NCBI RefSeq assembly: GCF_008923725.1 | Contig: NZ_WBPF01000013.1 | Location: 744,001 to 808,000 of the forward strand | Length of the DNA: 64,000 bases | From: Bacillus sp. CH140a_4T | GTDB taxonomy: Bacteria; Bacillota; Bacilli; Bacillales; Bacillaceae_G | Direction: 5' to 3' | Shown here: in pieces, positions 17,753 to 27,970 of the stretch | Layout: every line of letters begins with the position of its first letter | How positions within the stretch are numbered: the stretch's first letter is position 1 | The notes under the pieces: generated by a model | What the model was told of the DNA's origin: nothing | The model's input: only the letters and a program-made list of their open reading frames with translations | Database searches by the model: none | Position numbers and translations under genes: made by a program

Positions 17753-20079
17753 TGTTTCACTCCTACTAATGCGTGCTCCAATACTTCATCTAAATGAGAT
17801 GCAAGTACAAACGTAAGGTTTTCTTTTACGCTTTCTGGAATATCATCTAAATCTTTCTCGTTTTCTGCTGGCAAAATAATTTTTGTTAAGCCTGCGCGGT
17901 GAGCACTTAATGTTTTTTCTTTTAAACCACCAATTGGTAATACACGACCACGAAGTGTAATTTCACCTGTCATTCCTACTTCTTTACTTACAGGAATACC
18001 TGTTAGTGCAGAAATAAGTGCCGTTGCCATCGTAATACCTGCTGACGGTCCATCTTTTGGAACTGCTCCTTCTGGAACATGAATATGAATATCATTTTTC
18101 TCATGGAAATTCGGATCAATCTGAAGCTCTTCTGCACGAGAACGAATATAGCTAAACGCTGCTTGTGCGGATTCTTTCATAACATCCCCAAGTTTCCCTG
18201 TTAAAATTAATTTCCCTTTACCTGGCGCTACAGACACTTCAATCGCAAGTGTATCACCGCCTGCTGCTGTATACGCTAACCCTGTTGCCATACCAACTTG
18301 GTCTGTTTTTTCGGCTTGCCCATAACGGAATATGTGCTTACCAAGTAAATCAACAATGTTTTTCTCTGTTACTACAATACGCTTGCGTTCTGCTGTAACG
18401 ATAATTTTTGCTGCTTTACGACAAACTTTTGCAATTTGACGCTCTAGTGTACGAACACCAGCCTCACGTGTATAATAACGAATAATTTCAAGAAGTGCTT
18501 CATCACGTACTTGTAAATTACCTTTTCGTAAGCCATGTTCTTTTAATTGTTTCGGCAATAAATGTTCACGGGCAATGTGAACTTTTTCAAGTTCTGTATA
18601 GCCAGCAATCGAAATAATTTCCATACGGTCAAGCAACGGACCAGGAACACTTGAAAGTGTATTCGCAGTTGCTACAAACATAACTTTCGATAAATCATAC
18701 GGTTCTTCAATGTAATGATCACTGAAGTTATGGTTTTGTTCTGGATCTAACACTTCAAGTAATGCTGCTGATGGATCTCCACGGAAATCGTTAGACATTT
18801 TATCAATCTCATCTAATAAAAAAACTGGATTAACTGTTTTCGCCTTTTTCATACCTTGAATAATACGTCCTGGCATCGCTCCAACGTACGTACGACGGTG
18901 ACCACGGATTTCAGATTCATCACGTACACCACCAAGGGATACACGGACAAAATTACGATTTAATGATGTTGCAATCGAACGCGCTAACGAAGTTTTCCCG
19001 ACCCCAGGAGGTCCTACTAAGCAAAGGATAGGTCCTTTTAATGAATTCGTTAACTTCTGTACAGCTAAATATTCAAGTACGCGCTCTTTTACTTTCTCAA
19101 GTCCGTAATGATCTTTGTTCAAAATCTCTTCAGAATGAGCAAGGTCAATCATATCTTCTGTCGCTTCTGTCCACGGAAGTGCTAATAACCAATCGATATA
19201 ATTGCGAATGACACCGCTCTCCGCAGAACTTGCTGGTAATTTTTCATAACGGTCTAATTCTTTCAGTGCAGCCTTCATTGTTTCTTCAGGCATTCCCGAC
19301 TGTTCAATTTTCTCACGAAGTTCTTCAACTTCCCCGCCCTTACCTTCTTTATCGCCAAGTTCAGTTTGAATCGCCTTCATTTGCTCACGTAAGAAATATT
19401 CTTTTTGCGTGCGCTCCATTGAACGTTTCACTTTTTGTCCAATTTTCTTTTCTAAACTAAGTAACTCTTGTTCATCTTGAATAATTGAAATAAGTGTATG
19501 TAATCGTTCCTTCACAGATACAATCTCTAAGATTTCTTGTTTCTGCTTCGTTTTAATCGGCAAGTGAGAAGCAATTAAATCAGCTAATCTTCCTGGCTCT
19601 TCTACATCAGCTACCGTTGCAAATGTTTCATTTGAAACTTTTTTCGAAACTTTAATATATTGTTCGAAATGCTCTAGTAATGTACGCATAAGAGCTTTCT
19701 CTTCTAGATCATCTTCCACTTCTTCAGTTACCGTTTTGATAGAAACCTGCACTACATTTTCTTCTTCGATAAACTCTACTACTTCAGCTCTATGTAAACC
19801 TTCTACAAGGACACGAAGCGTACCGTTCGGCAATTTTAACATTTGCTTCACTTTCGCTACTGTACCTACACTATATATGTCATCTTCTTTCGGATCATCG
19901 ATATTCATTTCTTTTTGCATCGCTAAAAAGATGATATTTTCATCCATTGCCGCCTGCTCTAATGCTTGTATCGATTTATCACGTCCTACATCAAGATGCA
20001 GAACCATCGTTGGATATACGAGAACGCCTCTTAATGGTAGGAGGGGTACGATTCTTTCATTCGTATTCATACTAGACAT
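17749..20079 (-). CDS. lonA: ATP-dependent protease LonA
   Basis: Cytosolic AAA+ serine protease degrading misfolded and regulatory proteins. The 776-residue product has the N-terminal substrate-recognition domain, Walker [10 protein letters not shown] at about 353-361, Walker [10 protein letters not shown], and the catalytic serine in [14 protein letters not shown] with the paired lysine in [17 protein letters not shown] at 20079 follows GGAGGTGCT; an upstream in-frame start is less likely. It is followed by ysxC and preceded by lonB. Confidence 0.97.
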   Translation of the reverse strand: MSSMNTNERIVPLLPLRGVLVYPTMVLHLDVGRDKSIQALEQAAMDENIIFLAMQKEMNIDDPKEDDIYSVGTVAKVKQMLKLPNGTLRVLVEGLHRAEVVEFIEEENVVQVSIKTVTEEVEDDLEEKALMRTLLEHFEQYIKVSKKVSNETFATVADVEEPGRLADLIASHLPIKTKQKQEILEIVSVKERLHTLISIIQDEQELLSLEKKIGQKVKRSMERTQKEYFLREQMKAIQTELGDKEGKGGEVEELREKIEQSGMPEETMKAALKELDRYEKLPASSAESGVIRNYIDWLLALPWTEATEDMIDLAHSEEILNKDHYGLEKVKERVLEYLAVQKLTNSLKGPILCLVGPPGVGKTSLARSIATSLNRNFVRVSLGGVRDESEIRGHRRTYVGAMPGRIIQGMKKAKTVNPVFLLDEIDKMSNDFRGDPSAALLEVLDPEQNHNFSDHYIEEPYDLSKVMFVATANTLSSVPGPLLDRMEIISIAGYTELEKVHIAREHLLPKQLKEHGLRKGNLQVRDEALLEIIRYYTREAGVRTLERQIAKVCRKAAKIIVTAERKRIVVTEKNIVDLLGKHIFRYGQAEKTDQVGMATGLAYTAAGGDTLAIEVSVAPGKGKLILTGKLGDVMKESAQAAFSYIRSRAEELQIDPNFHEKNDIHIHVPEGAVPKDGPSAGITMATALISALTGIPVSKEVGMTGEITLRGRVLPIGGLKEKTLSAHRAGLTKIILPAENEKDLDDIPESVKENLTFVLASHLDEVLEHALVGVKQ

Positions 20080-20194
20080 AGCACCTCCATAATAAATTAA
20101 ACTCCTGTTCAACTATTTTATATTACAATACATCTAGATGCAATTGCAGAGATTTTCCGCAATTGTAAATCTCTCGTTTTTTCTCCCTTATAAA

Positions 20195-20239
20195 AAGGAA
20201 AAAAGACTCCGCTTAAGCATACAAACTTAAACGAAGTCT
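20195..20239 (-). terminator. lonB terminator
   Basis: AGACTCCGCTTAAG pairs imperfectly with CTTAAACGAAGTCT (20204-20239) and is followed on the minus strand by TTTTTTCCTTTTT. It separates lonB from the lonA promoter. Confidence 0.75.
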
Positions 20240-20263
20240 GGCAAATTTTATTATCGTTCATTC

Positions 20264-21934
20264 TCACATTGATTGCGCATCTGTTTCGTCCACAGCAGTA
20301 TGTATATCAAGGTCTCGATGCATGTTTTCCTGCATAAATGTTAGCTCAAATACTTCTTTTAACTTACGAACGGGAATGATTTCAATTCCTTTTATTGTGT
20401 ACAAAAACGGTTGCATGTTTTCAGCAGGAATGATGACTTTCTTAGCACCTGCTTTTTTCGCGGCTTTTATTTTTGCGTACACACCACCAATAGGTTTCAC
20501 TTCCCCGTGTATACTTATCTCACCGGTCATCGCTACTTCATTACTCACATACGTACGATGCACTGCTGAATATACACCTGTTGCCATAGCAATACCTGCC
20601 GAAGGCCCATCAATTGGGATACCACCTGGAAAATTAATATGTATATCGTACCCTTCTGGCAACACATCTAGAGAACGAAGTACCGTTAATACATTATCTA
20701 CAGAACCTTTCGCCATACTTTTACGGCGAATGGATTTCGTTTGACTACCAATACTTTCCTCTTCCACAATTCCGGTAACATTTACCGATCCTTTATCTTT
20801 CGCCTTGATTGCAGTTACTTCAATTTCTAATAACGCGCCCGTATTTGGTCCATATACAGCAAGTCCATTTACAAGACCTATTCTCGGAATCGGATAAATA
20901 CGTTTTTCATATTTCGGTGTAAGTTGACTAGAATGAACAACCCACTCTATATCTTCATCTTTAATAAAAGAGCGTTCTTCATTTATTGCCATACCAGCAG
21001 AAATTTGTACAAGGTTAATCGCTTCTCGTCCATTTCTTGCATACATCCCGATCATTTCAATACCATTTTCACCTATTTGCATTTCCACTTTATCAGCTGC
21101 ATTCTTCGCTACTTTTTGAATCTCTTCTGTATCTAACTCACGAAAAAACACTTCTAAACAGCGTGAGCGAATAGCAGGAGGAATCTCCTCTGGCGAACGT
21201 GTCGTCGCCCCAACTAAGCGAAAATCGGCTGGCAAACCTTTTTGAAAAATATCATGTATATACGTTGGAATCATTGAATTTTCTTCACTATAGTACGCAC
21301 TTTCCAAAAATACTTTCCGGTCTTCTAACACCTTTAACATTTTGTTCATTTGAATTGGATGTAATTCACCAATCTCATCAATGAACAAAATACCACCATG
21401 CGCATCTGTTACAGCCCCTTTTTTCGGCTGTGGGATACCCGCTTGCCCCATTGCACCTGCCCCTTGATAAATCGGATCATGGACTGAACCAATTAATGGG
21501 TCTGCAATACCACGTTCATCAAACCTTGCTGTTGTCGCATCAAGTTCGATAAATGTTGCATTCGTACGAAATGGAGATTTCGGATTTCGTTTCGCTTCTT
21601 CCAATACAAGACGTGCTGCCGCTGTCTTCCCGACACCTGGCGGACCATATATAATTACATGTTGCGGGTTCGGACCACAAAGAGCCGCTTTTAACGACCT
21701 AATTCCGTCCTCTTGCCCTACAATATCTAAAAAGGATGTAGGACGTACCTTTTCCGCAAGCGGCTCTGTTAAAGAAATCTCACGCATTTTACGAAGCTGT
21801 TCTAATTCTTTTTTCGATTCTCGATCAATTGAAACTTTTTGTGTTCGCTGATTTCGAAGTAAATGCCAAAAATATAATCCGACAATTACACCAAAAACAA
21901 GTTGAACAAGTAAAAATATATTTGTCCAGCTCAT
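20264..21934 (-). CDS. lonB: Membrane-anchored Lon-like protease LonB
   Basis: The 556-residue protein begins with a transmembrane helix (about 5-25) and lacks the large Lon N-terminal domain. It has Walker [11 protein letters not shown] (about 96-104), FIDEIGELH as Walker B, and the proteolytic DGPSAGIAMATG and lysine-bearing GGVYAKIKAAKKAG in the C-terminal third. In B. subtilis LonB is made in the forespore under sigma-F. Order clpX-lonB-lonA is conserved. Confidence 0.95.
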   Translation of the reverse strand: MSWTNIFLLVQLVFGVIVGLYFWHLLRNQRTQKVSIDRESKKELEQLRKMREISLTEPLAEKVRPTSFLDIVGQEDGIRSLKAALCGPNPQHVIIYGPPGVGKTAAARLVLEEAKRNPKSPFRTNATFIELDATTARFDERGIADPLIGSVHDPIYQGAGAMGQAGIPQPKKGAVTDAHGGILFIDEIGELHPIQMNKMLKVLEDRKVFLESAYYSEENSMIPTYIHDIFQKGLPADFRLVGATTRSPEEIPPAIRSRCLEVFFRELDTEEIQKVAKNAADKVEMQIGENGIEMIGMYARNGREAINLVQISAGMAINEERSFIKDEDIEWVVHSSQLTPKYEKRIYPIPRIGLVNGLAVYGPNTGALLEIEVTAIKAKDKGSVNVTGIVEEESIGSQTKSIRRKSMAKGSVDNVLTVLRSLDVLPEGYDIHINFPGGIPIDGPSAGIAMATGVYSAVHRTYVSNEVAMTGEISIHGEVKPIGGVYAKIKAAKKAGAKKVIIPAENMQPFLYTIKGIEIIPVRKLKEVFELTFMQENMHRDLDIHTAVDETDAQSM

Positions 21935-21998
21935 AATTTATTTCCTCCCGCAATGTTTTATCACTTAGTATTTCCGCGGAGGAACATAGCTAAACATA

Positions 21999-22029
21999 AA
22001 GAAAAACAGCAATTATAAAAATTGCTGTT
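21999..22029 (-). terminator. clpX terminator
   Basis: AACAGCAAT and ATTGCTGTT pair with a 7-nt loop, followed by TTTTCTTT on the minus strand. Confidence 0.75.
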
Positions 22030-22040
22030 TCTTCTTCGCA

Positions 22041-23300
22041 CTATGCAGATGTTTTTGTATCAAGTACAGTACCGTCTTGTAACACCAATTTCGGCGGTTC
22101 ATTATCAGCTACTGTTTCTTTCGTCAGAATACACTTCTCGATATCTTTGCGAGATGGAAGTTCGAACATTACATCAAGCATTAAGCCTTCAATAATAGAA
22201 CGAAGTCCACGAGCACCTGTTTTACGTTCAATTGCTTTTTTCGCAATTTCAATTAGTGCACCTTCTTCAAACTCTAACTCAACATCGTCAAGCTCCAATA
22301 GTTTTTGGAATTGCTTAACAAGTGCATTTTTCGGTTTCGTTAAAATATCTACAAGAGCATCTTCATCAAGTGGCTCTAGGTTCGCAATAACTGGAAGACG
22401 ACCGATAAACTCCGGAATTAAACCGAATCTTAAAAGATCCTCTGGTAAAACGTGAGATAAAACATGCTTCTCATTTACATCAGCATTTTTCTTCTCAGCA
22501 CCAAATCCAATTACTTTCTCACCAAGGCGACGTTTAATAATTGGCTCAATGCCATCAAACGCTCCACCACAAATGAATAGGATATTCGTTGTATCAATTT
22601 GAATGAACTCTTGATGCGGATGCTTACGACCACCTTGAGGTGGAACGCTCGCTACAGTACCTTCTAAAATTTTCAGAAGTGCCTGCTGTACGCCTTCACC
22701 AGATACATCACGTGTAATTGATGGATTTTCGGACTTACGTGCCACTTTATCAATCTCATCAATATAAATGATTCCTTTTTCCGCTTTCTCTACATCATAA
22801 TCAGCTGCTTGGATTAATTTTAGTAAGATGTTTTCTACATCTTCCCCTACATATCCAGCTTCTGTTAAAGATGTTGCGTCCGCGATCGCAAATGGAACAT
22901 TTAAAATACGCGCTAATGTTTGTGCCAATAATGTTTTACCACTACCAGTTGGCCCAATAAGTGAAATATTACTCTTTGCTAATTCTACATCATCAATTTT
23001 ACTGTTAGAATTAATGCGTTTGTAATGGTTATATACCGCTACCGCTAGTGCTTTTTTCGCGTTATCTTGTCCGATGACATACTCATCTAAGATTTCACGA
23101 ATTTCTACCGGTTTCGGTACATCTTTGAATTCTACTTCTTCGTCCTTCGCAAGCTCCTCTTGTACAATTTCAGTACAAAGTTCGATACACTCGTCACAAA
23201 TGTAAACACCTGGACCTGCAACTAACTTTCGAACTTGCGTTTGTGTTTTACCACAGAAAGAACATTTTAATTGACCTTTTTCATCATTAAATTTAAACAT
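22041..23300 (-). CDS. clpX: ClpX, ATPase subunit of ClpXP protease
   Basis: AAA+ unfoldase that feeds substrates to ClpP. The 419-residue protein has the N-terminal zinc-binding domain with C13, C16, C35 and C38, Walker A GPTGSGKT (116-123), Walker [13 protein letters not shown], and the IGF loop used for ClpP docking (KVIGFGAE). ATG at 23300 is chosen by homology to the family start MFKFN and the AAGGGG ahead of it. It lies between tig and lonB. Confidence 0.98.
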   Translation of the reverse strand: MFKFNDEKGQLKCSFCGKTQTQVRKLVAGPGVYICDECIELCTEIVQEELAKDEEVEFKDVPKPVEIREILDEYVIGQDNAKKALAVAVYNHYKRINSNSKIDDVELAKSNISLIGPTGSGKTLLAQTLARILNVPFAIADATSLTEAGYVGEDVENILLKLIQAADYDVEKAEKGIIYIDEIDKVARKSENPSITRDVSGEGVQQALLKILEGTVASVPPQGGRKHPHQEFIQIDTTNILFICGGAFDGIEPIIKRRLGEKVIGFGAEKKNADVNEKHVLSHVLPEDLLRFGLIPEFIGRLPVIANLEPLDEDALVDILTKPKNALVKQFQKLLELDDVELEFEEGALIEIAKKAIERKTGARGLRSIIEGLMLDVMFELPSRKDIEKCILTKETVADNEPPKLVLQDGTVLDTKTSA

Positions 23301-23524
23301 ATTTTCACACCCCTTACAAAGTGCTAACCTCTTGCCTTCGTATGTACACGATAAATGTATCGTATGTAAATACATATTATGTCACTACGTGGCGAGAAAT
23401 ACAAATAATATGACTAGTTATGTACAAATAAAAAAATTTTAAAACTTTTGAAATATGTATATTCGACTTGTAAAGGAAGTTTTCCTTCTTCATCGAAAAG
23501 TTTTATAAATATATTTCTATATTT

Positions 23525-23560
23525 ATAAAACAAGGCACGATTAAAATCGCGCCTTGTTAT
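23525..23560 (-). terminator. tig terminator
   Basis: AACAAGGC(A)CGATT and (A)ATCG(C)GCCTTGTT form a stem around a short A/T loop just after the tig stop. The T tract beyond it is weak. Confidence 0.65.
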
Positions 23561-23564
23561 TTTA

Positions 23565-24842
23565 TTATGCAGCGTTGTCTACTAAGAAGTCTACAGCTTT
23601 ACGCACTTTAAGGTCTTCAGATAAAGCGTCTACGCTTCCAAGAGCTTGCTTGATAGCGTCTACTGGCATACCGTACATTTCAGCCATTTTTTCAACTTCT
23701 GCAGTTACTTCTTCTTCAGTAACTTCGATGTTTTCAGCTTCAATGATAGCTTCAAGAACAAGGTTGATTCTTACGCGTTTTTGAGCGTCTTCTTTCATTT
23801 GCTCTTTTAACTTGTCAGCGTCAGTACCTGTGAATTGGTAGTAAAGCTCAAGGTTCATACCTTGTTGGCTTAAACGTTGCTCAAATTCACGAACCATACG
23901 ATCTAACTCAGTGTCGATCATAGCTTCTGGAATCTCGATTTCAGCGTTAGCAGCAGCTAATTCTACTACTTCGTCACGTACTTTGTGCTCAGCTTCGTGC
24001 TTTTTGCCTTCTTCTAAGTTTGTACGAAGTTTTGTTTTTAATTCATCAAGAGTTGCAACCGCTTCGTCAGCTTCTTTAGCGAACTCGTCGTTTAACTCAG
24101 GAAGTTCTTTTGTTTTGATTTCGTGAATTGTTACTTTGAATGTAGCTGGTTTACCAGCTAATTCAGCAGCGTGGTACTCTTCTGGGAATGAAACTTCAAC
24201 TTCTTTAGAATCACCAGATTTAAGACCAATTACTTGCTCTTCGAAACCAGGGATGAAAGTACCAGAACCGATTGCAAGAGAATAGTTTTCGCCTTTTCCG
24301 CCTTCAAATGCTTCGCCATCAACGAAACCTTCGAAGTCGATTACAGCTGTATCACCGTTTTCAACAGTTCCTTCTTCTTTAACAACTAGTTCAGCTTGAC
24401 GCTCTTGTAAAGATTTTAATTCGTTCTCTACATCTTCGTCAGTTACAGTTGTTTCAACTTTTTCTACTGCTAAACCTTTGTACTCACCTAATTTAACTTC
24501 AGGTTTCACTGTAACTTTTGCAGTGAAGATAAGGTTAGCATTTTTTTCGAACTTCTCGATGTTGATTTCAGGATGATCAACTGGGAAGATACCAGCTTCA
24601 TCAATCGCTTCACCATATGCTTTTGGTAAGATGATATCTATAGCATCTTGATATAAAGATTCGATACCAAAGCGTTGTTCGAATAACGGACGAGGCATTT
24701 TTCCTTTACGGAAACCTGGTACGTTGATTGTTTGTACTACTTTTTTGAACGCAGCGTCGATAGAGTTGTTTACTTCTTTAGCATCAACTTCGATTGTTAA
24801 AACGCCTACGTTACCTTCTAATTTTTCCCATTTTGTAGCCAT
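23565..24842 (-). CDS. tig: Trigger factor chaperone
   Basis: Ribosome-bound peptidyl-prolyl isomerase and chaperone. The 425-residue protein has the N-terminal ribosome-binding signature [17 protein letters not shown] at about 42-58, a central FKBP-type domain (about 150-245, [20 protein letters not shown]...), and the helical C-terminal arms. RBS GGAGGG. A long leader with two hairpins precedes it. Position upstream of clpX matches B. subtilis. Confidence 0.97.
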   Translation of the reverse strand: MATKWEKLEGNVGVLTIEVDAKEVNNSIDAAFKKVVQTINVPGFRKGKMPRPLFEQRFGIESLYQDAIDIILPKAYGEAIDEAGIFPVDHPEINIEKFEKNANLIFTAKVTVKPEVKLGEYKGLAVEKVETTVTDEDVENELKSLQERQAELVVKEEGTVENGDTAVIDFEGFVDGEAFEGGKGENYSLAIGSGTFIPGFEEQVIGLKSGDSKEVEVSFPEEYHAAELAGKPATFKVTIHEIKTKELPELNDEFAKEADEAVATLDELKTKLRTNLEEGKKHEAEHKVRDEVVELAAANAEIEIPEAMIDTELDRMVREFEQRLSQQGMNLELYYQFTGTDADKLKEQMKEDAQKRVRINLVLEAIIEAENIEVTEEEVTAEVEKMAEMYGMPVDAIKQALGSVDALSEDLKVRKAVDFLVDNAA

Positions 24843-25099
24843 TTATTCTTTCCCTCCAACTATAATAATGTATGCACATACCTCTATAGATTAAAATCTT
24901 CATTATCTCTTTTTTGAAATAACAAAAGTACAAATAATCCTCTAGCAAAAGCTTTCAGATATAATGTTCCAATCTACTAATTGCCTAAAAGACAACTACG
25001 GTATATTTTGTTCGAGAATAATATGAAACATATTAAGTAAGAGAATTACACTTCTCTTCTCTTACAAACAGGCAGATTTCTGCCTTTTGCAACCCTTAC
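24843..25099 (-). other. Long 5' leader of tig with two hairpins
   Basis: About 250 nt separate the tig promoter from its start. The transcript can form GGCAGA/TCTGCC (around 25070-25086) and a 9-bp GTAAGAGAA/TTCTCTTAC stem (25037-25065). No gene was seen. The second hairpin is not followed by a long T run, so it is not a clear terminator. Confidence 0.4.
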
Positions 25100-25127
25100 A
25101 TTATAACATAGAATATGCTCGTTTCAA
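25100..25127 (-). promoter_or_regulatory. tig promoter
   Basis: TTGAAA, a 16-nt spacer and TATAAT on the minus strand, a good sigma-A match upstream of the tig leader. Confidence 0.6.
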
Positions 25128-25151
25128 GAACCGAACGATTCTTTTTCATAA

Positions 25152-26150
25152 TTATACGGGCAAATATCCTTCTCTTTCAACACGTAATAACCATTGATAG
25201 GCAATATGAAACTCTTCTAATTCAATATTATACGCTGTCATAAGTTCTTCTTCATCAATAGTCAATCCGAAACGCTTTCTTCCAATTCTCTCTAAAACAG
25301 CAGCCCAAATCTCCACTTTATCCATTAATAGAGCGAATGGGAAAACGCTAATTCGCAATTCTTTCCAATATGTAACCATCGCATCAAATATATCGGGATA
25401 TTTTTGCTCTAATCGGCTTGATAATGTATGTATAATGTTATCGGATTGCTCCTCATTATGACCTGTAAATGCTGGAATCACCTTAATCGTATTCCCAAAC
25501 TTTTCTACCTCTATCTCTTCTTCTATTTGATTTTCTATCATTTTATATAAAATAGAAGTTTTCAAATAAGGGTGCTGTTTTTCGTCTATTAAAAATTTCT
25601 TTAAAACAGGTAATGCAAGATCCAAGTCTCTTAACGAAAGTTGCTGAATAGCTCTTAGCTTTTGCCCAAAGTTTTCTCCAAACATTTCATTAGTAAACTC
25701 ATCCAATTCAAAATTCGAATCGACTAGTGACGTATCTACTTCATTTAACATACCTTCTGCAAATAAAGCGAGCTGTGCTAATTTTTCCTTTTGCTCAGGC
25801 ATTACATCTTTCGTTTGCAAAACCTTTTCAACGATTTCAATGACACCTTCATAATCATTTGTTTGAACTAAAATCGTCACATATGTTTCAAGAATATCAC
25901 CAAATAATACAGCCCCTGTTTCAAGTAACTGTTCACATTTGTCTTTCGCTTCTTCCATATGTTTTAATTCTAACAAACAAATAACAGAAGCGAGTTCCGT
26001 TTGTTCCGTTTCTGCATTATACTGACGTAATATTTCAAAGCAGCGCAATGCATCTTCGAATTTCCGCTCTTTCAGTGCTAAAAAACCTTCATCAATATAT
26101 CGCTCTGATAGTTGCGGAAACAATACGACCGTATTTTCTTTTTTATCCAT
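25152..26150 (-). CDS. ysoA: TPR-repeat protein, YsoA-type
   Basis: The 332-residue soluble protein starts with tetratricopeptide-like helices (about 15-130, for example EGFLALKERKFEDALRCFEILRQYN and LLELKHMEEAKDKCEQLLE). It then has a helical C-terminal domain of unknown fold. No catalytic motif was recognised. B. subtilis has ysoA directly upstream of tig, so the gene is the positional orthologue. Its function is unknown. Confidence 0.8.
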   Translation of the reverse strand: MDKKENTVVLFPQLSERYIDEGFLALKERKFEDALRCFEILRQYNAETEQTELASVICLLELKHMEEAKDKCEQLLETGAVLFGDILETYVTILVQTNDYEGVIEIVEKVLQTKDVMPEQKEKLAQLALFAEGMLNEVDTSLVDSNFELDEFTNEMFGENFGQKLRAIQQLSLRDLDLALPVLKKFLIDEKQHPYLKTSILYKMIENQIEEEIEVEKFGNTIKVIPAFTGHNEEQSDNIIHTLSSRLEQKYPDIFDAMVTYWKELRISVFPFALLMDKVEIWAAVLERIGRKRFGLTIDEEELMTAYNIELEEFHIAYQWLLRVEREGYLPV

Positions 26151-26315
26151 ACGTCCGCCTCTTTTTCTAGATTTTAATTATCTTTAAAGTAAATATATCA
26201 AATGAGTAATAAGAACACAACATCCCAAAACCCTTTGTTTGAAATATGGAAATATTTAATTTTTATATTTCAATATAAACAAATCCTTACTAAAAATTAA
26301 AAATGCGCAAATAAA

Positions 26316-26342
26316 AATCCTCAGCAATTAAAGCAGAGGATT
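26316..26342 (-). terminator. Terminator after the 82-residue membrane protein
   Basis: AATCCTC and GAGGATT pair with a 13-nt loop; the minus strand continues TTTTTATTT. Confidence 0.65.
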
Positions 26343-26347
26343 CATCA

Positions 26348-26596
26348 TTAATGGAAAGCTTTTATAATAGTGGGGTATATAACAAGGGTAATAATTTGGA
26401 GAACAATAATTGCCATAACAATCATGCTACAATAGAAGATTGGTTTACTTCGCTTCATTAAAAACATAATAATAAGCATCGTACAAGCAAACAAACTTAA
26501 GAAGAACAAACTCGTTGTCGAACTAAGTATACCACTCGGGACAAAGAACAATAACACCACACTACAAGTACCTATAATTCCAAATAACCATTCCAT
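26348..26596 (-). CDS. Small membrane protein of unknown function (82 aa)
   Basis: The product is nearly all hydrophobic, with three likely transmembrane helices (about 4-24, 29-47 and 53-76) and a basic KRSK between the last two. It is preceded by AGGGAAAGGGAATGAG as ribosome binding site and followed by a terminator, which supports a real gene. I do not recognise the family. It lies just downstream of a 34-codon micro-ORF on the same strand, so the two may be co-transcribed. Confidence 0.6.
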   Translation of the reverse strand: MEWLFGIIGTCSVVLLFFVPSGILSSTTSLFFLSLFACTMLIIMFLMKRSKPIFYCSMIVMAIIVLQIITLVIYPTIIKAFH

Positions 26597-26636
26597 TCAT
26601 TCACTCATTCCCTTTCCCTCTCATGGCAGTTTTTTA

Positions 26637-26741
26637 CTAAGCGATTAAATGTTTTACAACATCAACTACATACGTTAATTTCTCATACGCTACAAATCCA
26701 AAGGCAACTGTTAAACCCGTTACGATTAACCCTTTCATCAT
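26637..26741 (-). CDS. Putative 34-residue membrane or secreted microprotein
   Basis: An ATG-ATG start follows a strong AGGAGG site (spacing about 6). The 34-residue product begins MMKGLIVTGLTVAFGFVAYE and ends VVKHLIA: a single hydrophobic stretch with a lysine near the N terminus and a short amphipathic tail. A TATAAT lies about 35 nt upstream, preceded by 11-bp-spaced TGTAAG repeats. The 82-residue membrane protein gene follows 40 bp downstream. It could be a small membrane regulator or a signal peptide-like pheromone precursor; neither can be decided here. It is too short for normal gene finding, so support rests on RBS, promoter and composition. Confidence 0.5.
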   Translation of the reverse strand: MMKGLIVTGLTVAFGFVAYEKLTYVVDVVKHLIA

Positions 26742-26773
26742 TTCTTCCTCCTCGTTTTATCGTTGTTACCTTC

Positions 26774-26827
26774 ATTATAGAGGATTAGCAATTTGTTACC
26801 ATCGAACTTCCTTACAGTTACCTTACA
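26774..26827 (-). promoter_or_regulatory. Candidate promoter with response-regulator-type direct repeats
   Basis: TATAAT (26774-26779) upstream of the 34-residue ORF has no good -35 box. Two direct repeats TGTAAG-N5-TGTAAG (26811-26827), spaced 11 bp, lie upstream of it. This spacing is typical of OmpR-family response regulator sites such as WalR (TGTWAH-N5-TGTWAH) or PhoP. A match to the last base of the WalR consensus is missing. Confidence 0.4.
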
Positions 26828-26885
26828 GAATTGTAAGATTTCAAAAAAGGTATAAAAAACAACTTATATCACTTGAGGGGACTTC

Positions 26886-26951
26886 ATGGAATTTCTCTAT
26901 AATCACTTGCAAAATCAACTTTTTTCTCAGCACCTTTTTACATATTTTTAA
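26886..26951 (+). CDS. Candidate 21-residue micro-ORF
   Basis: GAGGGG lies 5 nt before an ATG that opens 21 codons (start MEFLYNHLQN, end LFTYF). It is divergent from the 34-residue ORF and lies upstream of the yvbH-like gene. There is no homologue known to me. The good Shine-Dalgarno is the only real support; the product may not exist. Confidence 0.25.
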   Translation: MEFLYNHLQNQLFSQHLFTYF

Positions 26952-27069
26952 ATAACATTCGTTACTTTTCTCAACTTACCTTCAAACGTTTTTAATTATA
27001 AGAAAACACTTTATTAAAATCGTGTTAATATATTTTTGTACAATCAAAAATTTAAAAGGGGGATTATAT

Positions 27070-27684
27070 ATGTTTAAAAAAATGGCTGCAGATGTATTAG
27101 GACTAAGTGATGTAGGATCTGTCATCACACCGAAAGATTACGATAAAGTTGATGCTGATGATTATGTGATGCATGAAGACGGGGAGAAAATTTATTTTCT
27201 CATTAAATCAAAATCAGATGAATATTGTTTCACAAACAAAGGATTAATCCACCTAGATGGCACAAGCGCAACAAGTAAAAAACGTACACTACGCCGCTTT
27301 AGCTATAGTAAATATCAAATTAAAAACGTAGCACTTGAAACTGCTGGAACGATTGATTTAGATGTAGAAATTAAGTTCCAAATGGGAGATGAGCATTATT
27401 CAATTGATGTTCATAAAAAACATATTGAAGAATTAAAAGATTTATATAAAGCTTTACTTAAAATAGAAGAAATCTCATACGACAACGATATCACATTGCA
27501 ATATGCACATAAAAGTCTAGATATGGCATCTAACGCTTTCAGCCGTATTTCAAACGCACAAGTAAATTTAGCAGAGCAGTTTAAAGAAATGAACGAAATC
27601 GCCTTTAACTGGCTCGTTGATACGAAGAAACAATATAATGTGAAAGATTATGGTTTTGTCTTCGAGAAGTTTATTAATAACTAA
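27070..27684 (+). CDS. PH-domain protein of YvbH type
   Basis: The 204-residue cytosolic protein has a bacterial PH-like domain (about 1-130, including YFLIKSKSDEYCFTNKGLIHLDG and FSYSKYQIKNVALE) and a C-terminal helical region resembling the YvbH oligomerisation domain. B. subtilis YvbH has the same length and layout. ATG at 27070 is chosen because AAAGGGGG stands 7 nt ahead; an in-frame start 48 nt upstream lacks an RBS. Role unknown. Confidence 0.8.
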   Translation: MFKKMAADVLGLSDVGSVITPKDYDKVDADDYVMHEDGEKIYFLIKSKSDEYCFTNKGLIHLDGTSATSKKRTLRRFSYSKYQIKNVALETAGTIDLDVEIKFQMGDEHYSIDVHKKHIEELKDLYKALLKIEEISYDNDITLQYAHKSLDMASNAFSRISNAQVNLAEQFKEMNEIAFNWLVDTKKQYNVKDYGFVFEKFINN

Positions 27685-27687
27685 ACA

Positions 27688-27721
27688 AAAACCCTTGTTA
27701 TCAAAAGATAACAAGGGTTTT
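27688..27721. terminator. Terminator after the yvbH-like gene, copy of the tRNA terminator
   Basis: AAAACCCTTGTTATC and GATAACAAGGGTTTT form a perfect 15-bp stem with an AAAA loop. Nearly the same hairpin recurs at 28342-28377 after tRNA-Arg. It can serve both strands. Confidence 0.85.
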
Positions 27722-27728
27722 CTTATTG

Positions 27729-27755
27729 TTCCAGGTGAGATTTGAACTCCCGCCC
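27729..27755 (-). repeat. Degenerate 3' end of tRNA-Arg (att-like repeat)
   Basis: The segment repeats the T-arm and acceptor end of the intact tRNA-Arg at 28381-28454 with a few changes (CCAGGTGAGATTTGAACTCC against CCAGGAGAGATTCGAACTCC). The next sequence, a 15-bp stem terminator, is also shared. No D arm or anticodon arm is present, so it is a fragment. The order tRNA, terminator, about 590 bp, tRNA 3' end, terminator is what an integrative element leaves in a tRNA gene. Confidence 0.7.
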
Positions 27756-27769
27756 CGCCTATTTCCACA

Positions 27770-27970
27770 CTATTTTATATATTTCGATCGCAGTCTTAAT
27801 ATATCTTCCTCTTCTCGAATGCCTGCCGATCCCTTCCTCACATTTTTTACAACAGTCCAATCTGGGTTAGTTTCATCACCGATGTTCTGTACTGTAAAGT
27901 TGCCATCACCATATTTCCGGTGACCTTCTGCCAACTTCTCCGTTAAATCATTCTCATTTGATCTCGCCAT
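27770..27970 (-). CDS. Hypothetical 66-residue protein inside the tRNA-Arg remnant
   Basis: Hydrophilic product with many charged residues (starts MARSNENDLTEKLAEGHRKY, includes DETNPDWTVVKNVRKG). GGGAG precedes the ATG at slightly long spacing. I do not recognise it. It lies between duplicated tRNA 3' ends, so it is probably a leftover of an integrated element. Confidence 0.45.
   Translation of the reverse strand: MARSNENDLTEKLAEGHRKYGDGNFTVQNIGDETNPDWTVVKNVRKGSAGIREEEDILRLRSKYIK

Noticed and set aside
23330-23380. TATGTAAATACATA near clpX, resembling a PlcR box
   Set aside because: The arms are 2 bp too close for the PlcR consensus TATGNANNNNTNCATA, and clpX is not an expected PlcR target.
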